A DNA stretch of 58,622 bases from positions 1 to 58,622 of the forward strand of contig JAEXYH010000073.1 of assembly GCA_023451735.1 (NCBI GenBank), written 5' to 3'. Position numbers and translations under genes: made by a program. The notes under the pieces were generated by a model that worked only from the letters and a program-made list of their open reading frames with translations, did not search any database and was not told the DNA's origin. Origin of the DNA: Pseudomonadota bacterium. GTDB lineage: Bacteria > Pseudomonadota > Alphaproteobacteria > Rhizobiales > Rhizobiaceae. Position 1 is the first letter of the stretch. Each line of letters starts with the position of its first letter. Shown here one piece after another: positions 17,744-25,873 of the stretch.

Positions 17744-18796
17744 TTAGCGTTTCAGCGCGAAAGGAATGCCGGAGGCGAGCGCAGTGACGTAGCGTGCCTT
17801 CTGGTAATAGCCGTTAAGCGAAACGCGGGGCAGGGCGGTCGGCCGGGTCAGGTCGGCACCGGTCAGCATCCCTGGTTGTGTGGTAAGCCCGATCACAAAA
17901 CCGAGATCGCGGGCGATCTGGAATTCCCGCTGCCCCACGGCGTCGCGGCTTCCGTATGGGTAGGCGATCGCGGTCGGTCGCGTGCCGGTCAGATCGGTCA
18001 GCCAGTCGGCCGATCTGCGCATCTCGTCTTCCGCCTCTTCTGCGGCCAAGCGGGCAAGCTTGCGATGTGTCACAGTATGGGCACCGAGCGAAACGAGTGG
18101 GTGGGCCGCAAACGCCTTGAGTTCTGCAGGTCCCATGACAAGGTCGCGGGTGATGGCAAGCGGATCGATCCCGTATCTGCCCGCCAGATCGCAGAGCTTC
18201 GCGACGGTCTCTGCCTCTTTATGGGCCCAGACATAGCTGGCAAAACGGAAGAACGTGTCGAGCTGCTCCACCGGTGTTCTGATATCCAACGTTTCAGGAC
18301 CTTGTCCGAAATCGAAGCTGACCCGCTCTTGGTCACGCAGCAGCCGGCCCATGATCTCCCACCAGAGCGGTTGCTTATGTTCAGCCAGTCCCTGTGCGAT
18401 AAAGACGGTGAAAGGCACGTCATGCCGGGCGAAAACGGGAAGCGCATGCTCCGCATTGTTGCGGTATCCGTCATCGAGGGTAAAAGCCGCGAACGGCGTC
18501 GCCGATGGGGATGCCAGCCGTGCCGGCACATCCGACAGGGCGATGCAATCGTAGCCCAGGGCTTTCAGTTGAGTGATGGCGAGATCGAGAAAATCCGGTG
18601 TGATTTCGAGATGTCGGTTGGGGCCGATGACCGGTGAGGTTTCGGGTCTGACATGATGCAGCGTGAAGATGACGCCGTAGCCGCGCGCGGCTTTCATCAG
18701 ACCGGCACCCGCAGCCAGCGCAGACCCTTCCAGCCCGGCGCCGATCAGCCAGCGCTTGACGTTGCGACGCCAGATCGCTTTTGCCTTGTCCTTCAT
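17744..18796 (-). CDS. Polysaccharide deacetylase family protein
   Basis: A 350-residue NodB-homology protein predicted to remove acetyl groups from a carbohydrate; the substrate is unknown. The first catalytic motif is FTLDDGYRNN, with the metal-binding aspartates near residues 105-106. The metal-binding histidines are in LGAHTVTHRKLARL, and AIAYPYGSRDAVG is a third family motif. There is no convincing signal peptide; the N-terminus is basic with a weak hydrophobic stretch at about 20-35, so location is uncertain. It is the last gene of a minus-strand run that starts with the IalB-like gene. Confidence 0.88.
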   Translation of the reverse strand: MKDKAKAIWRRNVKRWLIGAGLEGSALAAGAGLMKAARGYGVIFTLHHVRPETSPVIGPNRHLEITPDFLDLAITQLKALGYDCIALSDVPARLASPSATPFAAFTLDDGYRNNAEHALPVFARHDVPFTVFIAQGLAEHKQPLWWEIMGRLLRDQERVSFDFGQGPETLDIRTPVEQLDTFFRFASYVWAHKEAETVAKLCDLAGRYGIDPLAITRDLVMGPAELKAFAAHPLVSLGAHTVTHRKLARLAAEEAEDEMRRSADWLTDLTGTRPTAIAYPYGSRDAVGQREFQIARDLGFVIGLTTQPGMLTGADLTRPTALPRVSLNGYYQKARYVTALASGIPFALKR

Positions 18797-18874
18797 CGTG
18801 TCGCGGATTCGTCCTTACCCCGGATGCCGAAGGCTAGTCCCTGACCGGTTAAGCCTTGCTGAATGACAAGATGC

Positions 18875-19666
18875 CTAAGGACGCAGGCCGTCGAGCAGAG
18901 GCAACCCGATGACGGCAGCCGCGCCGATCAGTACGAAACAGATGCGTCGGAACGTGGTTTCGCTGGCAATCCCAAACATCCGCGACCCGAAAGAAAGTCC
19001 AATTCCGTAACCCGGTCCGGCAATCAGCGCGATCAGCAGCACCTCCAGTGTCAGGATGCCGCCGATAATATAGGAGGTTGCCGAAAGCACGCTTGCCAGC
19101 GCGAAATAGAGAATGAGGTTGGCGCGCACGACATTGCGTTCGATCGCCCCACCCAGCCAATAGGCGACGACCGGCGGGCCGGACATCTGAGCTGCACCGC
19201 CGAACAGCCCCGCAATCGCTCCGACGCCGACGGTCAGCCAGGTTTTCGGCCGCCCGTGATAACGCCAGCCAGAGATCAGGAAGATCAAAAGGCAGAGCAC
19301 GACGAGAGAGATGATCCAGCGCAATGTAACCGACGGCAGCAGTGAAAGCGCCGCAGCGCCTGCCGGCACGCCGACGACGGCGCCGATCAGCATTGTGAAG
19401 ACGTCACGCCGGTTCGCCCTGCGCCATCCTTCCGGCAGCATGCCGAGCGTCATGATGCCGTCGATGACGAGAAGCAGTCCCGAAGCCATCTGCGGGCTTG
19501 TCGCCGCTCCGGCCAGCGGCACGAAGATAAGCGCCCCGCCGAACCCCGAAAAGCCGCGGGCAAGACCTGCGATCATGGCGGCGAAAAAGACAAAGGCAAG
19601 TTCACCGATGGAATGACCGGGAAGCCAGGTGGTGAGAAAGGCGGAAATCGGATCGGGGGAGGGCAT
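18875..19666 (-). CDS. TSUP family permease (TauE/SafE-type)
   Basis: A 263-residue integral membrane protein with about eight hydrophobic segments in the TauE/SafE pattern. The N-terminal half carries FVFFAAMIAGLARGFSGFGGALIFVPLA, and the glycine-rich repeat returns in VGVGAIAGLFGGAAQMSGPPVVAYWL. These carriers move small anions such as sulfite, sulfoacetate or other organosulfur compounds; which one is not evident here. It starts 100 bases after the small unknown gene upstream and lies 78 bases before the deacetylase. Confidence 0.88.
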   Translation of the reverse strand: MPSPDPISAFLTTWLPGHSIGELAFVFFAAMIAGLARGFSGFGGALIFVPLAGAATSPQMASGLLLVIDGIMTLGMLPEGWRRANRRDVFTMLIGAVVGVPAGAAALSLLPSVTLRWIISLVVLCLLIFLISGWRYHGRPKTWLTVGVGAIAGLFGGAAQMSGPPVVAYWLGGAIERNVVRANLILYFALASVLSATSYIIGGILTLEVLLIALIAGPGYGIGLSFGSRMFGIASETTFRRICFVLIGAAAVIGLPLLDGLRP

Positions 19667-19766
19667 GATGAGGCGGTAATATGCAAGGTGAGGGAGACGC
19701 GCTCACCTGTGGTGGTTTCGGGTGATCTGTCAAGAAGCTGAAATCGGGGCGACAGGCTGGAAACGA

Positions 19767-20126
19767 CTAAAGACCGGAAAGACTAAAAGGAACTGTTTGC
19801 GGACGCTCTCCCGTTATCGTCCGTATGGTGAGGCGGGCCTCCGGCGCTTCCTTGTGGATCACAATCTGCATAGTAGCGCGGAGCCGGTTGCGAAAACGGG
19901 AAGCGTATCGGCGTCCCCATACGCCGGCGAAACACTGTCCCGTTTCGTCATCTCGGAAAACGACTGCCCCACCGAAAGCGGCGGCGACACCGTCTGCGTC
20001 GAACGGCCCTCCTCCGCCATAGACGGAAATGACGCGGTCCACGGGCGCCACGCACACCACGGTTTCACCTGCAGAGGCAAATCCCTCGCTCTTGAAAAGA
20101 TAAAGCGGACACGGAAAAGCGTTCAT
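19767..20126 (-). CDS. Hypothetical protein, 119 residues
   Basis: Not recognised. The product has an alternating hydrophobic pattern (VVCVAPVDRVISVYGGGGPFDADG, GGAVVFRDDETGQCF) and a basic C-terminus, with codon use like its neighbours, which favours a real gene over the overlapping plus-strand frames. No signal peptide or membrane segment is visible. It lies between the GNAT and TSUP genes in the same direction. The ribosome site before the ATG at 20126 is weak, so the start is uncertain. Confidence 0.5.
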   Translation of the reverse strand: MNAFPCPLYLFKSEGFASAGETVVCVAPVDRVISVYGGGGPFDADGVAAAFGGAVVFRDDETGQCFAGVWGRRYASRFRNRLRATMQIVIHKEAPEARLTIRTITGERPQTVPFSLSGL

Positions 20127-20177
20127 CTACCGAGCATGTCGCGTCGATCCGGTTCAGCAACATGGAAGTTTTAGGCG

Positions 20178-20666
20178 TCAAACCATTCGTCGATAGAACT
20201 TGCTGTCGACCACCATCCGGGGGAAATTCTCGGGCAGTTCTTCCGCAGCGACCTCGGCAAACCCGTTCTTCTCGTAAAACCGGTGTGCGGCCAGAAACCT
20301 GTCTGTTGTACCAAGCAGGATCGTCTTCAGTCGGGCATCCGACGCGTGAGCCATCAGCGCCTCCAGCAACCGCGCGGCAACGCCGAATTCCCTGCCGCGA
20401 ACCTCGGCTGCGACGAACATCTTGCGCAGTGCCGCCTCGCCATTGCCGATATCCTTCAGCGATATCGTGCCGACGATTTTTCCACCCTTCTCCGCAACCC
20501 AGAACCCGCCCTTGCCCGATTGGTAAAAATCCGGAATGGCGGCGAGATCCGGCTGATCCGCAGCAGTGATCGCGACGCCGAATTCCTCGCGCTGGATTGG
20601 CAGGATAACGCCGATCACGCCCTGTTCGTCGCCAGGTTGAAAGGGACGGATCACGATGTCGTTCAT
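20178..20666 (-). CDS. GNAT family N-acetyltransferase
   Basis: A 162-residue acetyl-CoA-dependent acetyltransferase of unknown substrate. Residues from about 62 hold the core: GFWVAEKGGKIVGTISLKD, then the acetyl-CoA motif KMFVAAEVRGREFGVAARLLEAL (RGREFG as the Q/RxxGxG variant), LLGTTDRFLAAHRFYEKNGF, and a C-terminal tail. The ATG at 20666 lies 5 bases after the tldD stop, so translation is probably coupled; the longer frame to 20762 runs inside tldD and is rejected. Confidence 0.87.
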   Translation of the reverse strand: MNDIVIRPFQPGDEQGVIGVILPIQREEFGVAITAADQPDLAAIPDFYQSGKGGFWVAEKGGKIVGTISLKDIGNGEAALRKMFVAAEVRGREFGVAARLLEALMAHASDARLKTILLGTTDRFLAAHRFYEKNGFAEVAAEELPENFPRMVVDSKFYRRMV

Positions 20667-20671
20667 CGCTG

Positions 20672-22087
20672 TTACGCCTTCGTGCCGCCGACCGTCACCT
20701 GGTCCATTCTCAAATGCGGCTGGCCGACGCCGACCGGAACCCATTGCCCGGCCTTGCCGCAATTGCCGATCCCGGTATCGAGCTTCATGTCGTTACCGAC
20801 CATCGAAACACGCTTCATCGCATCCGGCCCGTTGCCGATCAGCATCGCGCCCTTGATCGCGGGCCCGACCTTGCCGTTTTCGATGAGATAGGCCTCGGTG
20901 CAGCCGAAGACGAATTTTCCCGACGTGATATCCACCTGACCGCCGCCGAAGGAAACGGCATAGACGCCCTTCTTGACGGAAGCGATGATCTCTTCCGGCG
21001 TCTTGTCGCCGCCGAGCATGTAGGTATTGGTCATTCGCGGCATCGGCACGGAACTGTAGCCCTGCCGGCGGCCGTTGCCGGTTGGCTTCATGCCCATCAG
21101 CCGGGCATTCTGCCGATCCTGCATGTAGCCGACCAGCTTTCCGTTCTCGATCAGCACATTATAGGCCGAAGGCGTGCCTTCGTCATCGATCGTGATCGAG
21201 CCGCGGCGATTGTCGATCGTGCCGTCATCGACGACGGTAACACCCGGAGCCGCAACCATTTCGCCAAGCAACCCGGCAAAAGCCGAGGTTTTCTTGCGGT
21301 TGAAATCGCCTTCCAGCCCGTGGCCGACGGCCTCGTGCAACATCACACCCGGCCAGCCGGAGGAAAGAACCACATCCATCGTACCGGCCGGTGCCTCGAT
21401 CGCTTCGAGATTGACCAGCGCCTGACGAAGTGCCTCGTCAGCGCCCACCTGCCAGTTGCCCTCGGCAACGAAATCACCGAAACCGATACGCCCGCCGGTG
21501 CCGAAGGACCCGGATTCCTGCCGGTCACCGTTACCGACAACAACGGAAATGTTGATGCGTGTCATCGGGCGGATGTCCTGCACTCGGTGCCCGTCGGCAC
21601 GCAGGATATCGACGACTTGCCAGCTGGCGGAAATCGTTGCGGTGACCTGACGAACCTTGTCGTCCTTGTTGCGCAGATAGGCGTCGATATCGGTCAAAAG
21701 CTTGGCCTTGGCCTCGAAGCTCGGGGAGCCGATCGGGTTCTCGTCGCCGTAGTATTTCTTGTTGGTCCGCTGCGGCGCGGCCGCATAGGAACCAGCATAA
21801 CCGGCGGTCACCGCGCGCACGGCATCCGACGCACGTTCCAGTGCTGCGGCGCTGAGATCGCCCGCATGGGCATAACCGACCGCTTCACCCGCCACCGCGC
21901 GCAGGCCGAATCCCTGGTCGGTGTTGAACGAGCCGCCCTTGAGGCGTCCGTTGTCGAAGGTCAGCGATTCTGCCTGCGCATGTTCGACGTAAAGCTCGCC
22001 GTCATCGGCGCCGGAAATCGCCTTGGCGACGATAGCCCGCAGCTTCGCCTCATCCGTGTCGAACAGGCTCAAGAGATCGGTGTTCAT
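20672..22087 (-). CDS. tldD: Metalloprotease TldD
   Basis: TldD works with TldE/PmbA to degrade or mature small peptides in the cytoplasm. The 471 residues match the family. The zinc-binding HExxxH lies in LHEAVGHGLEGD, followed by TSAFAGLLGE, RRGSITIDDEGTP, GYSSVPMPRMTNTYM and the C-terminal GCTEAYLIENGKVGPAIKG. The ATG at 22087 is chosen because AAGGAG stands 7 bases upstream. The partner gene is not in the window. The IalB-like gene lies 112 bases upstream on the same strand and a GNAT gene follows at once. Confidence 0.95.
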   Translation of the reverse strand: MNTDLLSLFDTDEAKLRAIVAKAISGADDGELYVEHAQAESLTFDNGRLKGGSFNTDQGFGLRAVAGEAVGYAHAGDLSAAALERASDAVRAVTAGYAGSYAAAPQRTNKKYYGDENPIGSPSFEAKAKLLTDIDAYLRNKDDKVRQVTATISASWQVVDILRADGHRVQDIRPMTRINISVVVGNGDRQESGSFGTGGRIGFGDFVAEGNWQVGADEALRQALVNLEAIEAPAGTMDVVLSSGWPGVMLHEAVGHGLEGDFNRKKTSAFAGLLGEMVAAPGVTVVDDGTIDNRRGSITIDDEGTPSAYNVLIENGKLVGYMQDRQNARLMGMKPTGNGRRQGYSSVPMPRMTNTYMLGGDKTPEEIIASVKKGVYAVSFGGGQVDITSGKFVFGCTEAYLIENGKVGPAIKGAMLIGNGPDAMKRVSMVGNDMKLDTGIGNCGKAGQWVPVGVGQPHLRMDQVTVGGTKA

Positions 22088-22199
22088 GGAAATACTCCTT
22101 GGCGGCAGAAGCTTGCGCTCAGGCCCAAATGTCTGAAAACCGATGTAGGTCCGAGAGCCGGCTGACGCAAGCGCTGTCGAGTCTTGCGCCACTCACGCT

Positions 22200-22796
22200 T
22201 TAAGGAAGCGCGTCGTAACCGGGGCCGAAGCCGTTGAGCTCGACGGGAATGCCGACGCGGTCCTGATCGGAGGATTCGCGCAGTGCAAACACGGCGCTTT
22301 TGCCGGCGCGCATGATGCGCATCAGTTCCTCGTCGATTTCCACTTCCACATAGCAGCCCTCGGAGAAGCAGCGGGTGAAATAAGCGCGTCCGATATTGTT
22401 GTTGTCGACGTAAAGCTCCATGCCGTCCTTCAGCAGCACGCCGAGCGGCGCCAGAATGCGCAGGATGCGGGCCTTCCGGTCGGCGGTCTTTAGCACCACC
22501 ACCGACAAGCCGACTTCCGGCCGGTCTTCAGCAATCACGTTCTGCATCAGCGCGCATTGTTCTGCCGATGCACCGGCAGGGCGGTCACAGATAACCGACC
22601 ATGCGCCGTGGCTTTCCTTCACATTACCGGGCTGCTGCCCCGAAGGCGCGGGAGCCGGGGCCTGTGACTGCGCGCCCGGTGCCGGACCTCTCGGTGCGAC
22701 CCCCGTCGCAGGCGGCGTTTGTGCCGATGCGGCGGAGACGAAGCCCAGCGCGAGGAGGGCAATAAGGCTTGCGCCGATAAGGGAGGGACGAGCCAT
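22200..22796 (-). CDS. Invasion-associated locus B (IalB) family protein
   Basis: A 198-residue exported protein. Residues 1-25 are a signal peptide (ALLALGFVSAASA then QTPP), followed by a Pro/Ala/Gly-rich spacer to about residue 58 and the IalB domain: HGAWSVICDRPAGASAEQCALMQ, a middle strand region, and FTRCFSEGCYVEVEID. Four cysteines in two pairs suggest periplasmic disulfides. Named for a Bartonella invasion factor, the family is widespread in free-living Rhizobiales and its role there is unclear. AGAGG about 7 bases upstream supports the start. Confidence 0.88.
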   Translation of the reverse strand: MARPSLIGASLIALLALGFVSAASAQTPPATGVAPRGPAPGAQSQAPAPAPSGQQPGNVKESHGAWSVICDRPAGASAEQCALMQNVIAEDRPEVGLSVVVLKTADRKARILRILAPLGVLLKDGMELYVDNNNIGRAYFTRCFSEGCYVEVEIDEELMRIMRAGKSAVFALRESSDQDRVGIPVELNGFGPGYDALP

Positions 22797-23174
22797 GGAA
22801 ACCTCTGGTTCGAATCAATGCAGCTTATCCTGTCGCTCGGGATGCGAATTGGAAAGCCTTGCGGAGTTTTCAGCGGAGTACGGCGAAAGTAGGACCCTGT
22901 TCAAGTCACAAGGAGGGTGCAGCCTTCAAAATATGGTGGAATTTGTCGGCCGAAAGAGCTTATCCTCATTTCAGGCTGCGACTCTGTGGAGGGAGGTGTG
23001 GTCTGTTACGGAGGAAATTCAACCACAGGCTGTCGCGCGCCTTCAATGCGCAAAATGCCGCAGGGGCATTTGTCGCAAGGCGTTGCGGATATAAGCAAAC
23101 TATGGTTGAACCAAGCCTATAGCTTGGAGACTGCGTAAGATTTGATCTGAATCACATGCGTGGGGAGAAAGTTT
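22797..23174. promoter_or_regulatory. Non-coding control region upstream of the ctaC operon
   Basis: This 378-base gap separates the divergent IalB-like and ctaC genes. I see no coding frame with a ribosome site. It holds a perfect 7-base inverted repeat AAATGCC and GGCATTT at 23053-23071, a perfect 6-base repeat CCAAGC and GCTTGG at 23111-23127, and an FNR/FixK-like box at 23142-23155. I could not place convincing -35 and -10 elements. Confidence 0.6.
23142..23155. promoter_or_regulatory. FNR/FixK-like box before ctaC
   Basis: TTGAT-CTGA-ATCAC matches the FNR/FixK consensus TTGAT-N4-ATCAA in nine of ten positions. It ends only about 20 bases before the ctaC start codon, so it probably overlaps or follows the promoter, which would suit repression of the aerobic oxidase under low oxygen rather than activation. 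The role is inferred. Confidence 0.45.
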
Positions 23175-24104
23175 GTGGTGAACAGGGCTTATGCGATGAT
23201 GATGGCGATCATCTGTCTTATCACCGCCCCGCTTGCGGGGCTGGTAAGCGCTTCGGTGGCGCATGCGGACCAGCCGCACGCCTGGCAGTTGGACCTGCAG
23301 GCGCCGGCAACCGAAATCATGCATCAGATAAAATGGTTCGAGCACTACACGCTCTGGTTCATCGTTCCGGTCACGCTTTTCGTTCTGGCGCTGTTGATCA
23401 TTGTCGCCGTCAAATTCCGTGCCGACAAGAACCCGACGCCGTCCCGCACCAGCCATAACACGACGATCGAGATCGTCTGGACGGTGGCGCCGGTGCTGAT
23501 TCTCTTTATGCTGGCCATCCCGTCCTTCAACCTTCTGAACGCGCAGCTCGAAATTCCCGAGACGGATATGACGGTGAAGGCCACCGCCACCCAGTGGCAG
23601 TGGAATTACGAATATGAAGGATCAGGCCAAGGGGAGGGGGCGTCCCCGGTTGCCTTCGACAGCTACATGCTGAAGGAGCCGGATCGCGAGGCGGCCGGCA
23701 AGACGGACGTGTCAGTCTACCCGCGGCTTCTCGCCGTCGATAACGAAATGATCATCCCCGTCGGCAAGACGGTCCGCCTTCTCGTTACCGCTGCCCCGAC
23801 CGATGTCATCCACGCCTTCGCCATGCCGGCCTTCGGCGTGAAGATCGATGCCGTGCCGGGCCGATTGAACGAAACCTGGTTCCGCGCCGAACGCGAGGGC
23901 CTTTATTACGGACAGTGTTCCGAGCTTTGTGGCAAGGACCACGCCTATATGCCGATCGCCATCCGCGTCGTCTCTGAAGACAAATACACAGCCTGGCTCG
24001 CTGCCGCCGCCAATGATCTGCCGGGAGCCTACAAGGCGCTTCTCGCATCTGCGGACAACAAAAATGCAGCTGGCGTCGATGTCGCTGCAAACGACGTTAA
24101 ATAA
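23175..24104 (+). CDS. ctaC: Cytochrome c oxidase subunit II
   Basis: Takes electrons from cytochrome c through a CuA centre in the aa3 oxidase. The N-terminus is a signal peptide ending near VAHA-DQPHAW. Two membrane helices follow (about residues 57-80 and 98-120), then EWDV-type periplasmic beta domain. The CuA ligands lie in QCSELCGKDHAYMPI, with the upstream histidine in VIHAFAMPAFGVK and the aromatic stretch QWQWNYEYE. I chose the GTG at 23175 because GGGGAG stands about 8 bases upstream; a GTG at 23160 is also in frame. It is the first gene of the oxidase operon. Confidence 0.95.
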   Translation: MVNRAYAMMMAIICLITAPLAGLVSASVAHADQPHAWQLDLQAPATEIMHQIKWFEHYTLWFIVPVTLFVLALLIIVAVKFRADKNPTPSRTSHNTTIEIVWTVAPVLILFMLAIPSFNLLNAQLEIPETDMTVKATATQWQWNYEYEGSGQGEGASPVAFDSYMLKEPDREAAGKTDVSVYPRLLAVDNEMIIPVGKTVRLLVTAAPTDVIHAFAMPAFGVKIDAVPGRLNETWFRAEREGLYYGQCSELCGKDHAYMPIAIRVVSEDKYTAWLAAAANDLPGAYKALLASADNKNAAGVDVAANDVK

Positions 24105-24118
24105 GGGAGGCGAGATCA

Positions 24119-25813
24119 ATGGCTGAAACGACACATCACGACGACCATTCCCATCGCGCCGCCCATGATGACGCGCATGCGCATGGCGAACATCATCACA
24201 AGCCGGGCTTTGCCGCCCGCTGGCTGTTCTCGACCAACCACAAGGATATCGGCACGCTCTACCTGATCTTCGCGATCATGGCCGGTATTGTTGGCGGCCT
24301 TCTGTCGGTCGCGATGCGCATGGAACTGCAGGAGCCGGGCATCCAGATTTTCCACGGCCTCGCCTCGATCGTCTACGGTTTCGAGGGCGATGCCGCGATA
24401 GATGGCGGCAAGCACATGTTCAACGTGTTCACCACCGCTCACGCGCTGATCATGATCTTCTTCATGGTCATGCCGGCGATGATCGGCGGTTTCGCCAACT
24501 GGATGGTGCCGATCATGATCGGCGCGCCGGACATGGCCTTTCCGCGTCTGAACAACATTTCCTTCTGGCTGATCGTCCCCGCCTTCCTGCTGCTGGTGCT
24601 GTCGATGTTCGTCGAAGGCCCGGCCGGTGCCTATGGTGCGGGTGGCGGCTGGACCATGTATCCGCCGCTTTCGACCTCGGGCCATCCGGGACCTGCAGTC
24701 GATCTCGCGATATTCTCGCTGCATGTCGCCGGTGCCTCGTCGATCCTTGGCGCGATCAACTTCATCACCACGATCCTCAACATGCGCGCGCCGGGCATGA
24801 CGCTGCACAAGATGCCGCTGTTTGCCTGGTCGGTGCTGGTGACCGCATTTCTTCTGCTTCTGTCGCTGCCGGTTCTCGCCGGTGCCATCACCATGGCGCT
24901 GACAGATCGTAATTTCGGCACGACCTTCTTCTCGCCTGAAGGCGGCGGTGACCCGATCCTCTACCAGCACCTGTTCTGGTTCTTCGGCCACCCGGAAGTC
25001 TACATCCTCATCCTGCCCGGCTTCGGCATTGTCAGCCACATCGTCTCGACCTTCTCGAAAAAGCCGGTCTTCGGTTATCTCGGCATGGCCTATGCGATGG
25101 TGGCGATCGGTGCCGTCGGCTTCGTCGTCTGGGCCCACCACATGTACACGGTCGGCCTGTCGCTCGATGCGCAGCGATACTTCGTTTTCGCCACGATGGT
25201 GATCGCGGTGCCGACCGGCATCAAGATCTTCTCCTGGATTGCGACCATGTGGGGCGGTTCGATCACGTTCACGACACCGATGATGTGGGCGATCGGCTTC
25301 ATCTTCCTGTTCACCGTCGGCGGCGTCACCGGCGTGCAGCTGGCCAATGCCGGTCTCGACCGCTCGCTGCACGACACCTATTACGTCGTGGCTCACTTCC
25401 ACTACGTTCTGTCGCTCGGCGCGGTCTTCGCCATCTTTGCCGCCTGGTATTACTGGTTCCCGAAAATGTTCGGCTACATGTATAACGAGACGATCGGCAA
25501 GCTGCATTTCTGGGTCATGTTCATCGGTGTGAACCTGGTCTTCTTCCCGCAGCATTTCCTCGGCCTTGCCGGTATGCCGCGCCGTTACATCGACTATCCG
25601 GATGCTTTCGCCGGCTGGAACTACGTGTCCTCGGTCGGTTCGTATATTTCCTTCGTGGGTGTACTCATCTTCCTGTTTGGCGTATGGGAAGCCTTCGCCA
25701 AGAAGCGGGTTGCCGGTGATAATCCCTGGGGCGAGGGTGCGACCACGCTGGAATGGCAGCTGTCGTCGCCGCCGCCCTATCACCAATGGGAACAGCTTCC
25801 CCGCATCAAGTAA
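24119..25813 (+). CDS. ctaD: Cytochrome c oxidase subunit I (aa3-type)
   Basis: Catalytic subunit that reduces oxygen and pumps protons. The 564 residues contain the twelve-helix fold. Markers are STNHKDIGTLYLIF near the N-terminus, FFMVMPAMIGGFANWM, the cross-linked His-Tyr in WFFGHPEVYILILPGFG, AHHMYTVGL, and heme ligands in HDTYYVVAHFHYVLSLG. A His/Asp-rich leader of about 30 residues precedes the first helix. The ribosome site AAGGGAGG is strong. ctaB follows after a 60-base gap with a hairpin. Confidence 0.97.
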   Translation: MAETTHHDDHSHRAAHDDAHAHGEHHHKPGFAARWLFSTNHKDIGTLYLIFAIMAGIVGGLLSVAMRMELQEPGIQIFHGLASIVYGFEGDAAIDGGKHMFNVFTTAHALIMIFFMVMPAMIGGFANWMVPIMIGAPDMAFPRLNNISFWLIVPAFLLLVLSMFVEGPAGAYGAGGGWTMYPPLSTSGHPGPAVDLAIFSLHVAGASSILGAINFITTILNMRAPGMTLHKMPLFAWSVLVTAFLLLLSLPVLAGAITMALTDRNFGTTFFSPEGGGDPILYQHLFWFFGHPEVYILILPGFGIVSHIVSTFSKKPVFGYLGMAYAMVAIGAVGFVVWAHHMYTVGLSLDAQRYFVFATMVIAVPTGIKIFSWIATMWGGSITFTTPMMWAIGFIFLFTVGGVTGVQLANAGLDRSLHDTYYVVAHFHYVLSLGAVFAIFAAWYYWFPKMFGYMYNETIGKLHFWVMFIGVNLVFFPQHFLGLAGMPRRYIDYPDAFAGWNYVSSVGSYISFVGVLIFLFGVWEAFAKKRVAGDNPWGEGATTLEWQLSSPPPYHQWEQLPRIK

Positions 25814-25823
25814 AAGTTCCGAT

Positions 25824-25849
25824 CCGGGTGCTGCCTTGGCAGTGCCCGG
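25824..25849 (+). terminator. Hairpin in the ctaD-ctaB spacer
   Basis: CCGGGTGCTGCC and GGCAGTGCCCGG pair over 12 positions with two wobble pairs around a two-base loop. There is no T tract, so it is more likely an mRNA-stability or attenuation element that sets subunit I above the assembly factors than a full terminator. Confidence 0.4.
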
Positions 25850-25873
25850 TATCTCGTCAGGATTTGAGTTGAA

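Noticed and set aside
20714..22165. Plus-strand frame of 483 codons opposite tldD
   Set aside because: Shadow of TldD, which has its zinc motif and a strong ribosome site.
22859..23138. Short plus-strand frames in the gap before ctaC
   Set aside because: Overlapping frames of 70-90 codons with no ribosome site or domain; the region looks regulatory.
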